64,000 nucleotides of DNA from Candidatus Nitrosomarinus catalina (GCF_002156965.1 NZ_CP021324.1:694681-758680), one strand, 5' to 3'; positions 52,161-60,356 are shown, counted from the stretch's first letter. The notes: generated from the sequence alone by a model not told the origin. A program made the numbers and translations.

Positions 52161-52209
52161 TACAGAGAAATTTGGTTAATTATATTTAAAATGGTGCCAA
52201 ATCATTTTC

Positions 52210-52243
52210 TAGTGCTAATTGTTTTCAAAAAATATAGTGCTAA
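52210..52243. promoter_or_regulatory. two TAGTGCTAA elements in a divergent promoter
   Basis: TAGTGCTAA at 52210-52218 and again at 52235-52243. The first is 50 bp upstream of the minus-strand start at 52160 (TATA-like tract 52180-52188, about 22 bp away) and 52 bp upstream of the plus-strand ATG at 52270. The second lies closer to the plus-strand gene, where a TATA box is less clear. The pair may allow joint control of both genes. Confidence 0.6.
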
Positions 52244-52269
52244 CCACTAATTGGTTAGGAGTTGTTTAT

Positions 52270-52851
52270 ATGCAAATTGTAATCGATCATCGTGTATGTC
52301 AAGTTACGGAATTAAAAAAGGATGAAACCATGATGCAAAACTATCACAAAGTGTTAACTCAAAAAGAAATCAAAGAATTTGTTCTAGATAAATTTCAAAA
52401 TGTAAAAAAAAGTAACAAAGTAAAAGAATTAGTTGAATTTCAAGCAATGAACAAGTTTTTGATAATGGCCCACAATCAAGAGGAGCTCAAGGTATTAGGC
52501 AGAATTGTTGCCAGCAACAAAAAAGTAAAATTTTCAGAAATGTTAGAAGAGTATGAAAAAAATCTCGGTTTATGTTTACAGTTTAAACCTACAATCAAAA
52601 CACACAGCAATGTAATAATGCATATTTTTGGTTTTTTTTCCAAGGAGTTTTCTCATCTAGAAAGAGACAAATTTTTTGATTTATTAAAAAATTATAAAAA
52701 TGAAACAATCACAATAGGAGACATACTTGCAGAAATTCATCCAATAGTATTCAGATTTAATAAAACATACCTTGCTGGACAAACATATTTTCTACTATAT
52801 TCTAATCCAGCAAATGGAAATATATTCAAAATTTTAGAAAATCAAAAATAA
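52270..52851 (+). CDS. DUF1722 (YbgA-like) protein
   Basis: 193 residues from the ATG at 52270. FLIMAHNQEELKVLGRIV, THSNVIMHIFGFFSKEF, and the IHPIVFRFNKTYLAGQTYFL ending match DUF1722/YbgA. In bacteria ybgA occurs next to or fused with photolyase genes or DUF523. A related domain is fused to DUF523 at 24142. Function unknown; context suggests photo- or nucleic-acid-damage response, inferred. Confidence 0.82.
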   Translation: MQIVIDHRVCQVTELKKDETMMQNYHKVLTQKEIKEFVLDKFQNVKKSNKVKELVEFQAMNKFLIMAHNQEELKVLGRIVASNKKVKFSEMLEEYEKNLGLCLQFKPTIKTHSNVIMHIFGFFSKEFSHLERDKFFDLLKNYKNETITIGDILAEIHPIVFRFNKTYLAGQTYFLLYSNPANGNIFKILENQK

Positions 52852-52950
52852 ACACATCATTTTAGAAATATTAATAGAAAAATACACAGTTAGAACAAAA
52901 ACTTAGAATCAAACTTATGCTTATAATTAATTCAATAAATTAAATTTCAT

Positions 52951-53052
52951 ATGTTCAGTGTAATTATGTTACAATGTAAAAATTGTCATAAAATTTGGAC
53001 ATGCAACATAATCAAAAATAACAAATTATGTATTGAGTGTAGGAATAATTAA
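52951..53052 (+). CDS. small CxxC-CxxC protein, 33 residues
   Basis: ATG at 52951 (a second ATG five codons later): LQCKNCHKIWTC...LCIECRNN. Two CxxC pairs and a CHK segment indicate a zinc ribbon. Immediately 100 bp downstream of the DUF1722 gene, same strand, and possibly its operon partner. Converges with the SDR gene. Confidence 0.5.
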   Translation: MFSVIMLQCKNCHKIWTCNIIKNNKLCIECRNN

Positions 53053-53066
53053 AAAATCACTTAAAA

Positions 53067-54494
53067 TTATGAAAAGTCAGTATTATAAACCGGTCTGGCA
53101 CCTTGAGGTACCTCTGCAGAAGCAGATTCAGATACAGGTTTTCCTCGGACTTGATAAACTCGTACTTTATGAAATACATTGTGGGAGGAGAATATAGCCA
53201 ATCCAGCAATTGCCGCACCAATGAAATTTCTAATTGTAATTTCCAAGCTAGGCTCAGATGCGACCAATGAGAGTTCAAATACAACATAAAAGTTATCAAA
53301 TAGCCAAAATGCCAGAGTAACCCAAGCAAGAATTCCACCTATCAAATAACCCAAACGAGCCTTCTGTTTGACAAAAGATATTGCAAACAAAATAGCAGCA
53401 TACCAAATCAATGAACCAATTAACCAAGGAATTTCCCAAACATCAGTTCTATCATCTAACCAATAGTAGGTGGTACCAATGAAAGCCATTGCACATAAAG
53501 TAATTAAGAGAATTTTTTGATTCATTTTATACGAAGTTTTTTCTCCTTCAGATTTAGAAATAGAGTTGAAAGATTTTGCTTCTTCCCTAGCAGTCTGAAT
53601 TGCTTGAGTCATATGTTCTAATTGAACGGGTATCATTTTTTGTCCAGTTTTATCTTTAACAACAGAATCATGCACCAAACTATCAACAAGAGGTCTTGCC
53701 AAAGATGCTTTAACTGGAGTTACTAAATCAATCCAATATGAAGAAAGTCTAGGAGTTAAGAAAGGGATTTGAATAATCATTAAATTTCTATTAAGGATAG
53801 AAGAATACAATCTCATTAATTGTTCATATGTCATTGTATCAGGTCCACCAATTTCTAAAATTTTTCCTGCAGTTTCAGAATTTTTCATTGCACCAATTAA
53901 GTAATCAACAACATTTTCAACTGCAATAGGCTGTGTTTGGGATTTAACCCATTTTGGACAAACCATGAAAGGTAATCTTTCAACTAAATATCTCAGCATA
54001 GCATAAGAACCACCTTCAGCACCAACAATTACAGATGCTCGTAATTCAGTTACAGGAATAGATCCACTTGCCAGAATTTTTCCAACATCATGTCTACTTC
54101 TCATATGTTTTGATAATTCTAAACCTTCATTGACTAAGCCACCGAGATATATGATTCTCTTTACACCAGAATCAGTTGCAGCCTTTAAGAAATTTTGAGC
54201 CTGCTGTTTTTCACGATTAGCAAATTCAGCCCATTCTTTTTTTGAGCCTTCCATGGAATGTAGTAAATAAAATGCTGTTTCAATGCCTGTTGTAGCCTGG
54301 GTTAAAGAGTCAACATCAAATGCATCTGCCTGAACACGTTTAACAGTTTCAGTATCAGGGTATTTTGATCTAGACATTGCCGTGACTGTAAATCCAGAAT
54401 CAGTTAATTTATTCAAGAGTTTTTTTCCAATAAAACCACTAGCACCAGTTACCAAAATATCGTATGGCTTAGTTTGCGTAACAATCTCAGACAA
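53067..54494 (-). CDS. SDR oxidoreductase with four-helix membrane tail
   Basis: 475 residues. Residues about 12-230 are an atypical short-chain dehydrogenase: TGASGFIGKKLL (Rossmann), the YLLHSM and LGGLVNEG segments, and LRASVIVG. The C-terminal about 150 residues contain four hydrophobic helices (ITLCAMAFIGTTYYW, WLIGSLIWYAAILFAISF, YLIGGILAWVTLAFW, IRNFIGAAIAGLAIF), so it is membrane-bound. Such SDRs occur beside FAD-oxidoreductase and light-regulated genes in bacteria. Ends a three-gene minus-strand run with 54497 and 54877. Confidence 0.85.
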   Translation of the reverse strand: MSEIVTQTKPYDILVTGASGFIGKKLLNKLTDSGFTVTAMSRSKYPDTETVKRVQADAFDVDSLTQATTGIETAFYLLHSMEGSKKEWAEFANREKQQAQNFLKAATDSGVKRIIYLGGLVNEGLELSKHMRSRHDVGKILASGSIPVTELRASVIVGAEGGSYAMLRYLVERLPFMVCPKWVKSQTQPIAVENVVDYLIGAMKNSETAGKILEIGGPDTMTYEQLMRLYSSILNRNLMIIQIPFLTPRLSSYWIDLVTPVKASLARPLVDSLVHDSVVKDKTGQKMIPVQLEHMTQAIQTAREEAKSFNSISKSEGEKTSYKMNQKILLITLCAMAFIGTTYYWLDDRTDVWEIPWLIGSLIWYAAILFAISFVKQKARLGYLIGGILAWVTLAFWLFDNFYVVFELSLVASEPSLEITIRNFIGAAIAGLAIFSSHNVFHKVRVYQVRGKPVSESASAEVPQGARPVYNTDFS

Positions 54495-54496
54495 TC

Positions 54497-54868
54497 TTAA
54501 AACACATCACTTAATTTTTTTAATTTTCTTATGTCAGTGATTTCAATATCACTACTTCGTGTGACAATTTTTGCAAGTTTAGGATTTGCTTTTTCTCCTA
54601 ATTTTAACACAGGTTCACCTTTAAAATGAACTTCAATTGTAGTTTTTTTCTTTGCTAAATCTTTTGCAAGTTCTTTTGCTTCAGAAAGTTGTTTTAGAAA
54701 TCCAGGCATTTTTGTAATTTCAATTGGAATATCAATTACATCAATAATTTTTGTGCTGCCATCAACACGAAAATTTATCGTAGGTTCACCGTCACATGTC
54801 ACGGTTAGTTTGCCATTATCTAAATAAGATAAAAAATTAGCGGGTAGATCAAAGTTTTTCATTCTCAT
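54497..54868 (-). CDS. hypothetical protein, 123 residues
   Basis: Not recognised. A soluble alpha/beta protein (MKNFDLPANFLSYLDNGKLTVTC start; helix FLKQLSEAKELAKDLAKK; C-terminal strand pairs). It begins 8 bp after the 54877 gene and ends 2 bp before the SDR, so the three are one operon under the 55121 element. No catalytic motif seen. Confidence 0.65.
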   Translation of the reverse strand: MRMKNFDLPANFLSYLDNGKLTVTCDGEPTINFRVDGSTKIIDVIDIPIEITKMPGFLKQLSEAKELAKDLAKKKTTIEVHFKGEPVLKLGEKANPKLAKIVTRSSDIEITDIRKLKKLSDVF

Positions 54869-54876
54869 ACCACACT

Positions 54877-55071
54877 CTATTTTTTTGCTGTAATGGTAAG
54901 TTTTCCACTTAGGGAGACTGTACCAGTTGGGACAACTTGCTTGTCTTTCATAATCTTACCTGCCATCTCAAGATTGTCAAAATCGTAAGTGATTGCGGCG
55001 TGTTTTTGTGTAAGTTTGTCAAAGATTTCTGCAAGAAGGTTTGCCCATTCTTGTTCTTCTGTACCTGCCAT
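54877..55071 (-). CDS. hypothetical protein, 64 residues
   Basis: Start at the ATG at 55071 (MAGTEEQEWANLLAEIF); an upstream in-frame start at 55110 would overlap the TATA region. 64 residues, half helical then a beta hairpin (VVPTGTVSLSGKLTITAKK). First gene of the minus-strand operon with 54497 and the SDR. Function unknown. Confidence 0.6.
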   Translation of the reverse strand: MAGTEEQEWANLLAEIFDKLTQKHAAITYDFDNLEMAGKIMKDKQVVPTGTVSLSGKLTITAKK

Positions 55072-55120
55072 GATAATGTTTTTTGATTTATGATATTTAA
55101 CCGAAAACATAACTCTACAC

Positions 55121-55129
55121 TAGTGCTAA
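55121..55129 (-). promoter_or_regulatory. TTAGCACTA element, SDR operon
   Basis: Coding strand TTAGCACTA, 50 bp upstream of the ATG at 55071 and about 20 bp upstream of a TATA-like GATATTTAA tract (55092-55100). Confidence 0.65.
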
Positions 55130-55149
55130 TAAATTAAATTTATAAAATA

Positions 55150-55158
55150 TTGGCACTA
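55150..55158 (+). promoter_or_regulatory. TTGGCACTA element (one mismatch), B12-sensor gene
   Basis: TTGGCACTA, one mismatch from TTAGCACTA, ending 49 bp upstream of the ATG at 55207 and 22 bp upstream of the TATATAT box (55180-55186). A further partial copy (CTAGCACTG, 55156-55164) overlaps it. It is back to back with the element of the divergent SDR operon, 20 bp apart. Confidence 0.6.
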
Positions 55159-55206
55159 GCACTGATGGTTACCATTAGTTATATATCGAAAAAATCAATA
55201 ATTGTA

Positions 55207-56061
55207 ATGGTCTACATTAGGGCTAAAAAAGTCAAATCAGATCAATATCTCTATTTAGTAAAAAGTGTCTGGGACTCAAAAAAGAGTACATCAAAACAGG
55301 AGATTGTAAAATATCTAGGAAAAGCCTCAGAAGTAATAAAAGATGACATTCCCGAGGAATTCAGAAATGATCCCAAAATATTATCAGTTTTGGCATCATA
55401 TAACCCTGAAGACATAAAAAAAAGAGAAGATGCGACAAAAAAATCAAAACAGCAATTATTTAAAAAATTGACAGATGGTAACCTGGAGGAATGTATTAAA
55501 ATTTATAAAAATTACGTGGACATATTTAACGTACCAGACTTTTTTGACAAGATTCTAAGACCCGTAATGAGCAAAATAGGTTCAGACTGGGCAAATGGCA
55601 AATTAGCAATCGCAACAGAACATGTTGCCAGTAATGTAGCACAAACTTTAGTAAAAATCATTATGGAACAAGTATCAGGTGCAGGAAATAAAAAGAAAGT
55701 AATGTTATGCGTACCCGTGGGGGAAGAGCACCACATGGGATGTGATGTGTTGGAAACATATCTTACAATAAAAGGATTCAAAGTTTTCAATATGGGCACA
55801 TCAATTCCGACAGACTCAATTATGGAATTTATCAGTATGAAAAAACCAGATGTTATTTTAATTTCAATAACAATTGAAGATAACGTATCTGCAGGACAAA
55901 GACTAGCAAAAAAAATTAGAGAATATTGTAAAACACCAATTTTAATCGGAGGATATGCATTACAACAGGACAACCCTCCAAAATTTGAAGGTAATGTGGT
56001 AGGCGATATGAGTTTAGAAGAGATTCCAAAAATTATTAGAAAAATACCATTAACTAATTAA
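55207..56061 (+). CDS. B12-binding CarH/LitR-like putative photosensor
   Basis: 284 residues from the ATG at 55207, placed about 24 bp after a TATATAT box. N-terminal about 45 residues (YLYLVKSVWDSKKST...IVKYLGK) resemble the N-terminus of IS4/IS1634-type transposases, not MerR. Then a helical cap (about 75-155) with W128-x9-E138-H139, the motif that contacts the adenosyl group in CarH, and a Rossmann B12 domain with E173-x-H175-x-x-G178 (cobalt ligand), SITIEDN and GGYAL. In CarH light breaks the Co-C bond. Sensor role inferred; DNA binding uncertain. Confidence 0.8.
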   Translation: MVYIRAKKVKSDQYLYLVKSVWDSKKSTSKQEIVKYLGKASEVIKDDIPEEFRNDPKILSVLASYNPEDIKKREDATKKSKQQLFKKLTDGNLEECIKIYKNYVDIFNVPDFFDKILRPVMSKIGSDWANGKLAIATEHVASNVAQTLVKIIMEQVSGAGNKKKVMLCVPVGEEHHMGCDVLETYLTIKGFKVFNMGTSIPTDSIMEFISMKKPDVILISITIEDNVSAGQRLAKKIREYCKTPILIGGYALQQDNPPKFEGNVVGDMSLEEIPKIIRKIPLTN

Positions 56062-57404
56062 GAATTTAAAAAAGATTCGATTTTTGGAGCACATAAAATT
56101 GAGCTGTGTGCAGCAGAATCAGTTCCAATTCCATAACTCACAGTAGAGTCACCGACAAAAAACAAGCCATCTATTCCAGGAATTTGATGAGGCATTTTTG
56201 ATTTCCAAACTTTTCCAGGTTCTTTTACAACAGACTCCACTAGTTTCCAGGCCATTGGACGTTCCCATAATAATGAAGAGTCAAATGTTGGGTAAATTGA
56301 TGATATCTCTTGCTTCATTTTGCTGACAATACTTTTAATTTTTTCAGGGTCCTCAGTTTCAGAAGGTAATACAGGAGTTCCTGCAATTATCAAATGCTCA
56401 CCTTTAGGAGATACAGAAGGAGTAATGTTTGATATGAAAAAAATGCCCTTTGTGACATAATTATCACCTACGGGAAATACAACTTGTCGTGTGTCAATTT
56501 GAGAATTTAATGCAAAATGAACTTCAACTACAGAAGTTGTTTTGTTTAATTTATCAATTTTTTGAACAAATTTTTTATCAATTACATTTTCATCAAATAA
56601 TTGATTCAATGCAGTGTATGCAGGATAAGAAATAACAACAGAGTTTGTTTCAATAAACTTTTCAGAATTAGGTGAATCACTTACAACAACTCCAGTAACT
56701 TTAGAGTTCTCAACAATCACTTTTTTTACAGATTGCTTTGTATGGATTTCACCTTTCTTTTCTAAAATAAATTCACCTAGAACCTTGCAGATAGAATCAT
56801 ATCCACCACCATCAGGATATGCAAATTCGCTAGTACCGCCCTTAAACGGATTTGCTCTAATAATGGTTCTAGCAAATTCACCTAAAGATATATGATCTGC
56901 AGTGTCGGCAAAAGCTAACATGCATACGGCTTCAAAGAATGCATTTGTATCAGCATCCAGATCACTAGTAATTTTTGTTAAAGGTATTTCATCCCATAAT
57001 TCAGTTTTTTCTATAGAAGAAAAAGCCAAGGGCAATAATAATTTCAAAAGTCTAACTCTACTTTTGAATGGAATTAAGGATAATTTTAGTAAATCAACCA
57101 TCCCTTTTGGATAGATATGAAAACCGGTTTCTGCATAAAATGCAATATCATCAACTTTTGCCAATTTTAATCGAGATTCTATTCCCAAATTTTTTAAAAT
57201 AGTAAAGATAGCAGATTTTTTGTAAAATGGCATTATGTGAAAACCGTTATCCAAAATGTGATTTTTGTATTCCATAGCAGCGGTCCTCCCACCCAATTTT
57301 GAAGATTTTTCTAAGATCATTACGTTATGACCGTTGTTTGCCAACATTGCACCCGTAGTTAATCCACCAACACCAGCACCAATTACAATTGTCGGTAAAG
57401 ACAT
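56058..57404 (-). CDS. phytoene-desaturase-like FAD oxidoreductase
   Basis: 448 residues from the ATG at 57404. N-terminal FAD Rossmann: TIVIGAGVGGLTTGAMLANNG then LEKSSKLGGRT; C-terminal FVGDSTVSYGIGTDSAAHS. This is the carotenoid-desaturase/protoporphyrinogen-oxidase-type amine-oxidase fold. Substrate unknown (carotenoid or other isoprenoid is plausible). Overlaps the B12 gene stop by 4 bp, convergently. A TTAGCACTA element is 49 bp upstream. Confidence 0.88.
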   Translation of the reverse strand: MSLPTIVIGAGVGGLTTGAMLANNGHNVMILEKSSKLGGRTAAMEYKNHILDNGFHIMPFYKKSAIFTILKNLGIESRLKLAKVDDIAFYAETGFHIYPKGMVDLLKLSLIPFKSRVRLLKLLLPLAFSSIEKTELWDEIPLTKITSDLDADTNAFFEAVCMLAFADTADHISLGEFARTIIRANPFKGGTSEFAYPDGGGYDSICKVLGEFILEKKGEIHTKQSVKKVIVENSKVTGVVVSDSPNSEKFIETNSVVISYPAYTALNQLFDENVIDKKFVQKIDKLNKTTSVVEVHFALNSQIDTRQVVFPVGDNYVTKGIFFISNITPSVSPKGEHLIIAGTPVLPSETEDPEKIKSIVSKMKQEISSIYPTFDSSLLWERPMAWKLVESVVKEPGKVWKSKMPHQIPGIDGLFFVGDSTVSYGIGTDSAAHSSILCAPKIESFLNS

Positions 57405-57452
57405 GCCTAAATTCAATAATTTTTGTATTTAACAGAGGCTAACTTAATTTTA

Positions 57453-57461
57453 TAGTGCTAA
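57453..57461 (-). promoter_or_regulatory. TTAGCACTA element, FAD oxidoreductase gene
   Basis: Coding strand TTAGCACTA, 49 bp upstream of the ATG at 57404 and about 22 bp upstream of the TATA-like tract around 57425-57431. Confidence 0.65.
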
Positions 57462-57467
57462 CTAATC

Positions 57468-57908
57468 TTACATGGATTTTGCATATAATTCTGCACAAAT
57501 AATGAATTCAGACATTACTGAATCCATCTTTTTTAATAAAAGAATTTTTAAAAAAGGAACAAATTTTAAAATTCCATTTAATTGTAAATTAACTTCAATA
57601 GAAATGTCAGTGCCAGATGAATTAGAATCATAGGTTTCAACAAATGATGTCCCCTTTGCAGGGCCAGTCAAAATAAGCACTTTATGTAAATTAGGCTGGA
57701 TTATCACATGTTTTGTTTTAATTTCAATTTGCCTACCAAGGAAATCCAGATATTCTAAAACAATTTTTTCATTTGAAGAATCACTTATAATTTTTAAAGA
57801 TTTAAAATAATCCGGCATTACCTTATGAAAATTTTCAACATCGGTACTAATTTTAAAAATTAAATCCCTGTTTAATTTACTTTTTTGGATAAGAGTAAAA
57901 CTACTCAT
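57468..57908 (-). CDS. SRPBCC (START-like) protein
   Basis: 146 residues from the ATG at 57908. ISTDVENFHKVMPDYFKSLKI and the EYLDFLGRQIEIKTKHVI strand series, ending in a long helix (LLLKKMDSVMSEFIICAELY), form the hydrophobic-ligand-binding START fold. It overlaps the upstream gene by 8 bp. SRPBCC genes commonly accompany SDR/FAD oxidoreductase genes in bacterial light-response clusters. Ligand unknown. Confidence 0.8.
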   Translation of the reverse strand: MSSFTLIQKSKLNRDLIFKISTDVENFHKVMPDYFKSLKIISDSSNEKIVLEYLDFLGRQIEIKTKHVIIQPNLHKVLILTGPAKGTSFVETYDSNSSGTDISIEVNLQLNGILKFVPFLKILLLKKMDSVMSEFIICAELYAKSM

Positions 57909-58263
57909 TTGCAATAGGAGTTTTTAGAAAGTCCCATAAATTTGATTTTATGATGTTCATATCAGGATAACATTTTTGAATTTCTAAACATAAATTTGCC
58001 AATGACTGTTTAACAGCATCAGTTTTTTCAGGGTCAGTTGCAGGCAATAGTCTAATTGTAGTTCTGTCCTTACCAGTCATTACTTGAATAAAATAATCAT
58101 GATGAGAATTATCAATTACAACTGTTGAAAATAAGGCATTTTTGCCTTGAACATCGGTATACATCTCATGAATTTTGATCAGCGGAGATTTTTGAAAAAG
58201 AGGTTTAAACAATATTGCAAAATCAAAAAGATTGATTTTTTGATCCAGTACAATATGAGGCAT
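57901..58263 (-). CDS. hypothetical protein, 120 residues
   Basis: Not recognised. Alpha/beta, with KINLFDFAILFKPLFQ helix, NALFSTVVIDNSHHDYFIQVM strands, and a C-terminal helix. First gene of a two-gene operon with the SRPBCC protein (8-bp overlap). ATG start; TTAGCACTA 49 bp upstream. Confidence 0.65.
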   Translation of the reverse strand: MPHIVLDQKINLFDFAILFKPLFQKSPLIKIHEMYTDVQGKNALFSTVVIDNSHHDYFIQVMTGKDRTTIRLLPATDPEKTDAVKQSLANLCLEIQKCYPDMNIIKSNLWDFLKTPIANE

Positions 58264-58311
58264 AAATTTCTGTCCGATTCATTGTATTAAAATACAAAAA
58301 TAATATGTAAA

Positions 58312-58320
58312 TAGTGCTAA
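58312..58320 (-). promoter_or_regulatory. TTAGCACTA element, 57901 operon
   Basis: Coding strand TTAGCACTA, 49 bp upstream of the ATG at 58263 and about 20 bp upstream of the TATA-like tract 58284-58292. Confidence 0.65.
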
Positions 58321-58376
58321 CTAAAACTCAATTTCCTAGTGGTAAATGAAGAAAATAATTTTTACGAGTAGAAATA

Positions 58377-58385
58377 TTAGCACTA
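58377..58385 (+). promoter_or_regulatory. TTAGCACTA element, second TFB gene
   Basis: TTAGCACTA ending 49 bp upstream of the ATG at 58434 and 21 bp upstream of TTATATAAA (58406-58414). A weaker TAGTGGTAA lies at 58337-58345, in the middle of the divergent promoter. Confidence 0.7.
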
Positions 58386-58433
58386 GAGAAAATTTCTTTG
58401 ATTTGTTATATAAAATGAAAGCATAAAGTGTTC

Positions 58434-59345
58434 ATGTTAACTGAATTAGTACATCAAGAAAATTGTAAGAAACATGAAATAGTTACAGACATGCATACTG
58501 GGGAGATTGCATGTAGTAACTGCGGAATAGTATCATCAGAACCAATTGTTGATCTAGGAGCTGAAATGCCAGGAGGAAGTTCAGCAGATTACCAAAATAA
58601 TTCAAGAGTTGGAGCAAAAAGATCTTTAAAGATGATAGACATGGGACTGTCTACATTAATTGAAGCTAAAGATAAGGACGTAACAGGTAAATCACTGTCA
58701 GTAGAAAACAGACGAATGTTTTACAGATTAAGAATGTGGGACAGAAACAGTCGCTCAGCTGTCACATCAAAATCGTTTCAAAAGGCATTCACTTTACTTG
58801 ATGCAATAAGTTCAAAGCTAGGTCTGCCTGAATCAGTAGTCGAAGAAAGTGCATATTTGTTTAGAAAAATTGCAGCAAGAAAGATTCTTGCAGGAAGATC
58901 AACAGCAGCTATGTTATCTGCCACAATTTATGCAACATGCAGAATTACAGATACGCCTAGAACACTACAAGACATTTCTGATGCAGCAAACATTAAGAAA
59001 AAAGTTCTACAAAGAACATACAGATTCCTTGCAAAAGAGATGGACATATCACCTGAGTCATACACACCATCAGAATTTGTCACCAGAATTGCAAAGGGGT
59101 TAACTTTGTCAGAAAAAACACAAAGACTTAGCTTCAAAATACTTGATTTGTGCGCAAAAAAGCACGTTTCTACAAGTAAAAATCCAATGGCCATGGCAGC
59201 AGCTGCAATACACCTAGCAGCAACAACCAATGGTGAAAAAGTATCACAGCTAAAAATATCCAAAATGTCAGGAATTAGTGCTGTTACCATAAGAGAAAGA
59301 AGAAAAGAAATTGTCAATAAGATAGGAGATGTAAAAGTTGGGTAG
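58434..59345 (+). CDS. second transcription factor B (TFB paralogue)
   Basis: 303 residues from the ATG at 58434. The zinc ribbon reads C11-x2-H14 ... C27-SN-C30, so His replaces the second Cys of the usual CxxC. B-finger and two cyclin repeats follow as in the TFB at 48357. It lies among promoters carrying TTAGCACTA and has the element itself. A dedicated initiation factor for this cluster, with autoregulation, is an inference. The 3' end overlaps the zinc-ribbon gene by 8 bp. Confidence 0.92.
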   Translation: MLTELVHQENCKKHEIVTDMHTGEIACSNCGIVSSEPIVDLGAEMPGGSSADYQNNSRVGAKRSLKMIDMGLSTLIEAKDKDVTGKSLSVENRRMFYRLRMWDRNSRSAVTSKSFQKAFTLLDAISSKLGLPESVVEESAYLFRKIAARKILAGRSTAAMLSATIYATCRITDTPRTLQDISDAANIKKKVLQRTYRFLAKEMDISPESYTPSEFVTRIAKGLTLSEKTQRLSFKILDLCAKKHVSTSKNPMAMAAAAIHLAATTNGEKVSQLKISKMSGISAVTIRERRKEIVNKIGDVKVG

Positions 59346-59520
59346 AACTTGTAGAAACATCTGCAAAAGACATCAAGCTGAATCAGTACCTAATAAAATT
59401 AGGTATGAGATAGGACAGAAACGTTGCACATTTTGTGGTATTTTTCTTGAATCCGAAGATGTTAGATGCATTTGTTGCAAAGCAGTGTTAAGAACAAAAC
59501 CTAGAAGTAAGAAAAAGTAG
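59338..59520 (+). CDS. small zinc-ribbon protein of the GQKRC family
   Basis: 60 residues from a TTG inside the TFB 3' end. CRNICKRH, EIGQKRCTFCGIFLE, VRCICCKAVLRTKPRSKKK: same blocks as the gene at 25223. Likely one or two zinc ions and a basic tail. Coupled to the second TFB by overlap, so may work with it (for example as a cofactor); inferred. Confidence 0.7.
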   Translation: MGRTCRNICKRHQAESVPNKIRYEIGQKRCTFCGIFLESEDVRCICCKAVLRTKPRSKKK

Positions 59521-59546
59521 AATATTTTAAAATATTTTATTATTTT

Positions 59547-60227
59547 CTATCTTCTAAATATTTTATTTCTCAAAATTATTAATGATAACATGACAGGAAT
59601 TCCAACAAGTATGGAAATTCCAATAGCAAGTCCAGCGTAATCATTTACAAAAATTCTTGTATCAAACCAAGCTTTAGGTAGTATAGTAAAAAAATCAGCA
59701 CCAGAGAAATCCTCAATAGTACCAATAGCTAAACTATATTTTCCACTTTGATTTTTCTCATCTAATACTAAAATAAAATATTGTCCATCTTCAGGAATAA
59801 TTGTATTAACCTCCTGTCTCTCCCAATAAGTTACCTGACCAAAAGGTTCGTAAAATTCATTTCCAGGATAATCTCCTTCATAAAGAAATTTTTGAACACT
59901 GGATTCTATATTTGCAGAAGGTCCATCTCCTTTATACAAATCATCATTCATTAGAATTAATGAAGGAGAATATTTTTCCAATCCTTCAAGATTTGGAATT
60001 ACAATACTTGCATAAAATGAATCACCTTTTTTTGCATCAAAAGTATAAAATTTGGATTCTTCCACGCCTAGATTCTCATAAATTGCCCATGAAATTTTAT
60101 GATCCGGTATTACTAATGCAGAATCAAAATCACGATGAGAGTCATCATGACTAATTAATTTATGGCCATATGCAGGAGATATAGAAATTAACATCATAAC
60201 AAAAACTAATAAAAATAATTTTTTCAT
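59547..60227 (-). CDS. secreted/membrane protein, 226 residues
   Basis: Signal peptide (about 1-21, ending PAYG), a His/Asp-rich start (HKLISHDDSHRDFD), a beta-sandwich-like ectodomain (about 45-175), and a C-terminal membrane helix (about 197-219, AIGISILVGIPVMLSLIIL) with a basic tail, as in sortase-like or PEF-anchored archaeal surface proteins. Function unknown. A motif copy lies 52 bp upstream. Confidence 0.7.
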   Translation of the reverse strand: MKKLFLLVFVMMLISISPAYGHKLISHDDSHRDFDSALVIPDHKISWAIYENLGVEESKFYTFDAKKGDSFYASIVIPNLEGLEKYSPSLILMNDDLYKGDGPSANIESSVQKFLYEGDYPGNEFYEPFGQVTYWERQEVNTIIPEDGQYFILVLDEKNQSGKYSLAIGTIEDFSGADFFTILPKAWFDTRIFVNDYAGLAIGISILVGIPVMLSLIILRNKIFRR

Positions 60228-60278
60228 ACCATTTTCTCAAAAAATTAGTATTTTAACAAAAGCATGAAATCAAGATTG

Positions 60279-60287
60279 TTAGCACTA
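60279..60287. promoter_or_regulatory. TTAGCACTA element shared by divergent genes
   Basis: TTAGCACTA on the plus strand, 52 bp upstream of the minus start at 60227, and 21 bp upstream of the CATATAC TATA box (about 60309) of the plus gene at 60357, whose leader is about 20 nt. It is in forward orientation for the plus-strand gene. Confidence 0.6.
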
Positions 60288-60356
60288 TAGAAAATTCCAA
60301 AAATTATTCATATACAAAAAAAAATTAAAGTGTCTGTTGTTTAGTGAGGAAATTAA

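Noticed and set aside
55512-55973. 153-codon minus-strand frame
   Set aside because: Antisense to the B12-binding gene, which has clear motifs; a shadow frame.
55207-56061. corrinoid methyltransferase carrier protein
   Set aside because: No methyltransferase or activation gene is nearby, and the W-x9-EH motif and regulatory context point to a sensor; not fully excluded.
58337-58345. TAGTGGTAA as an extra full element
   Set aside because: One mismatch, no TATA at the right spacing; a similar TTACCACTA at 60935 also overlaps a TATA tract. Kept only as weak variants.
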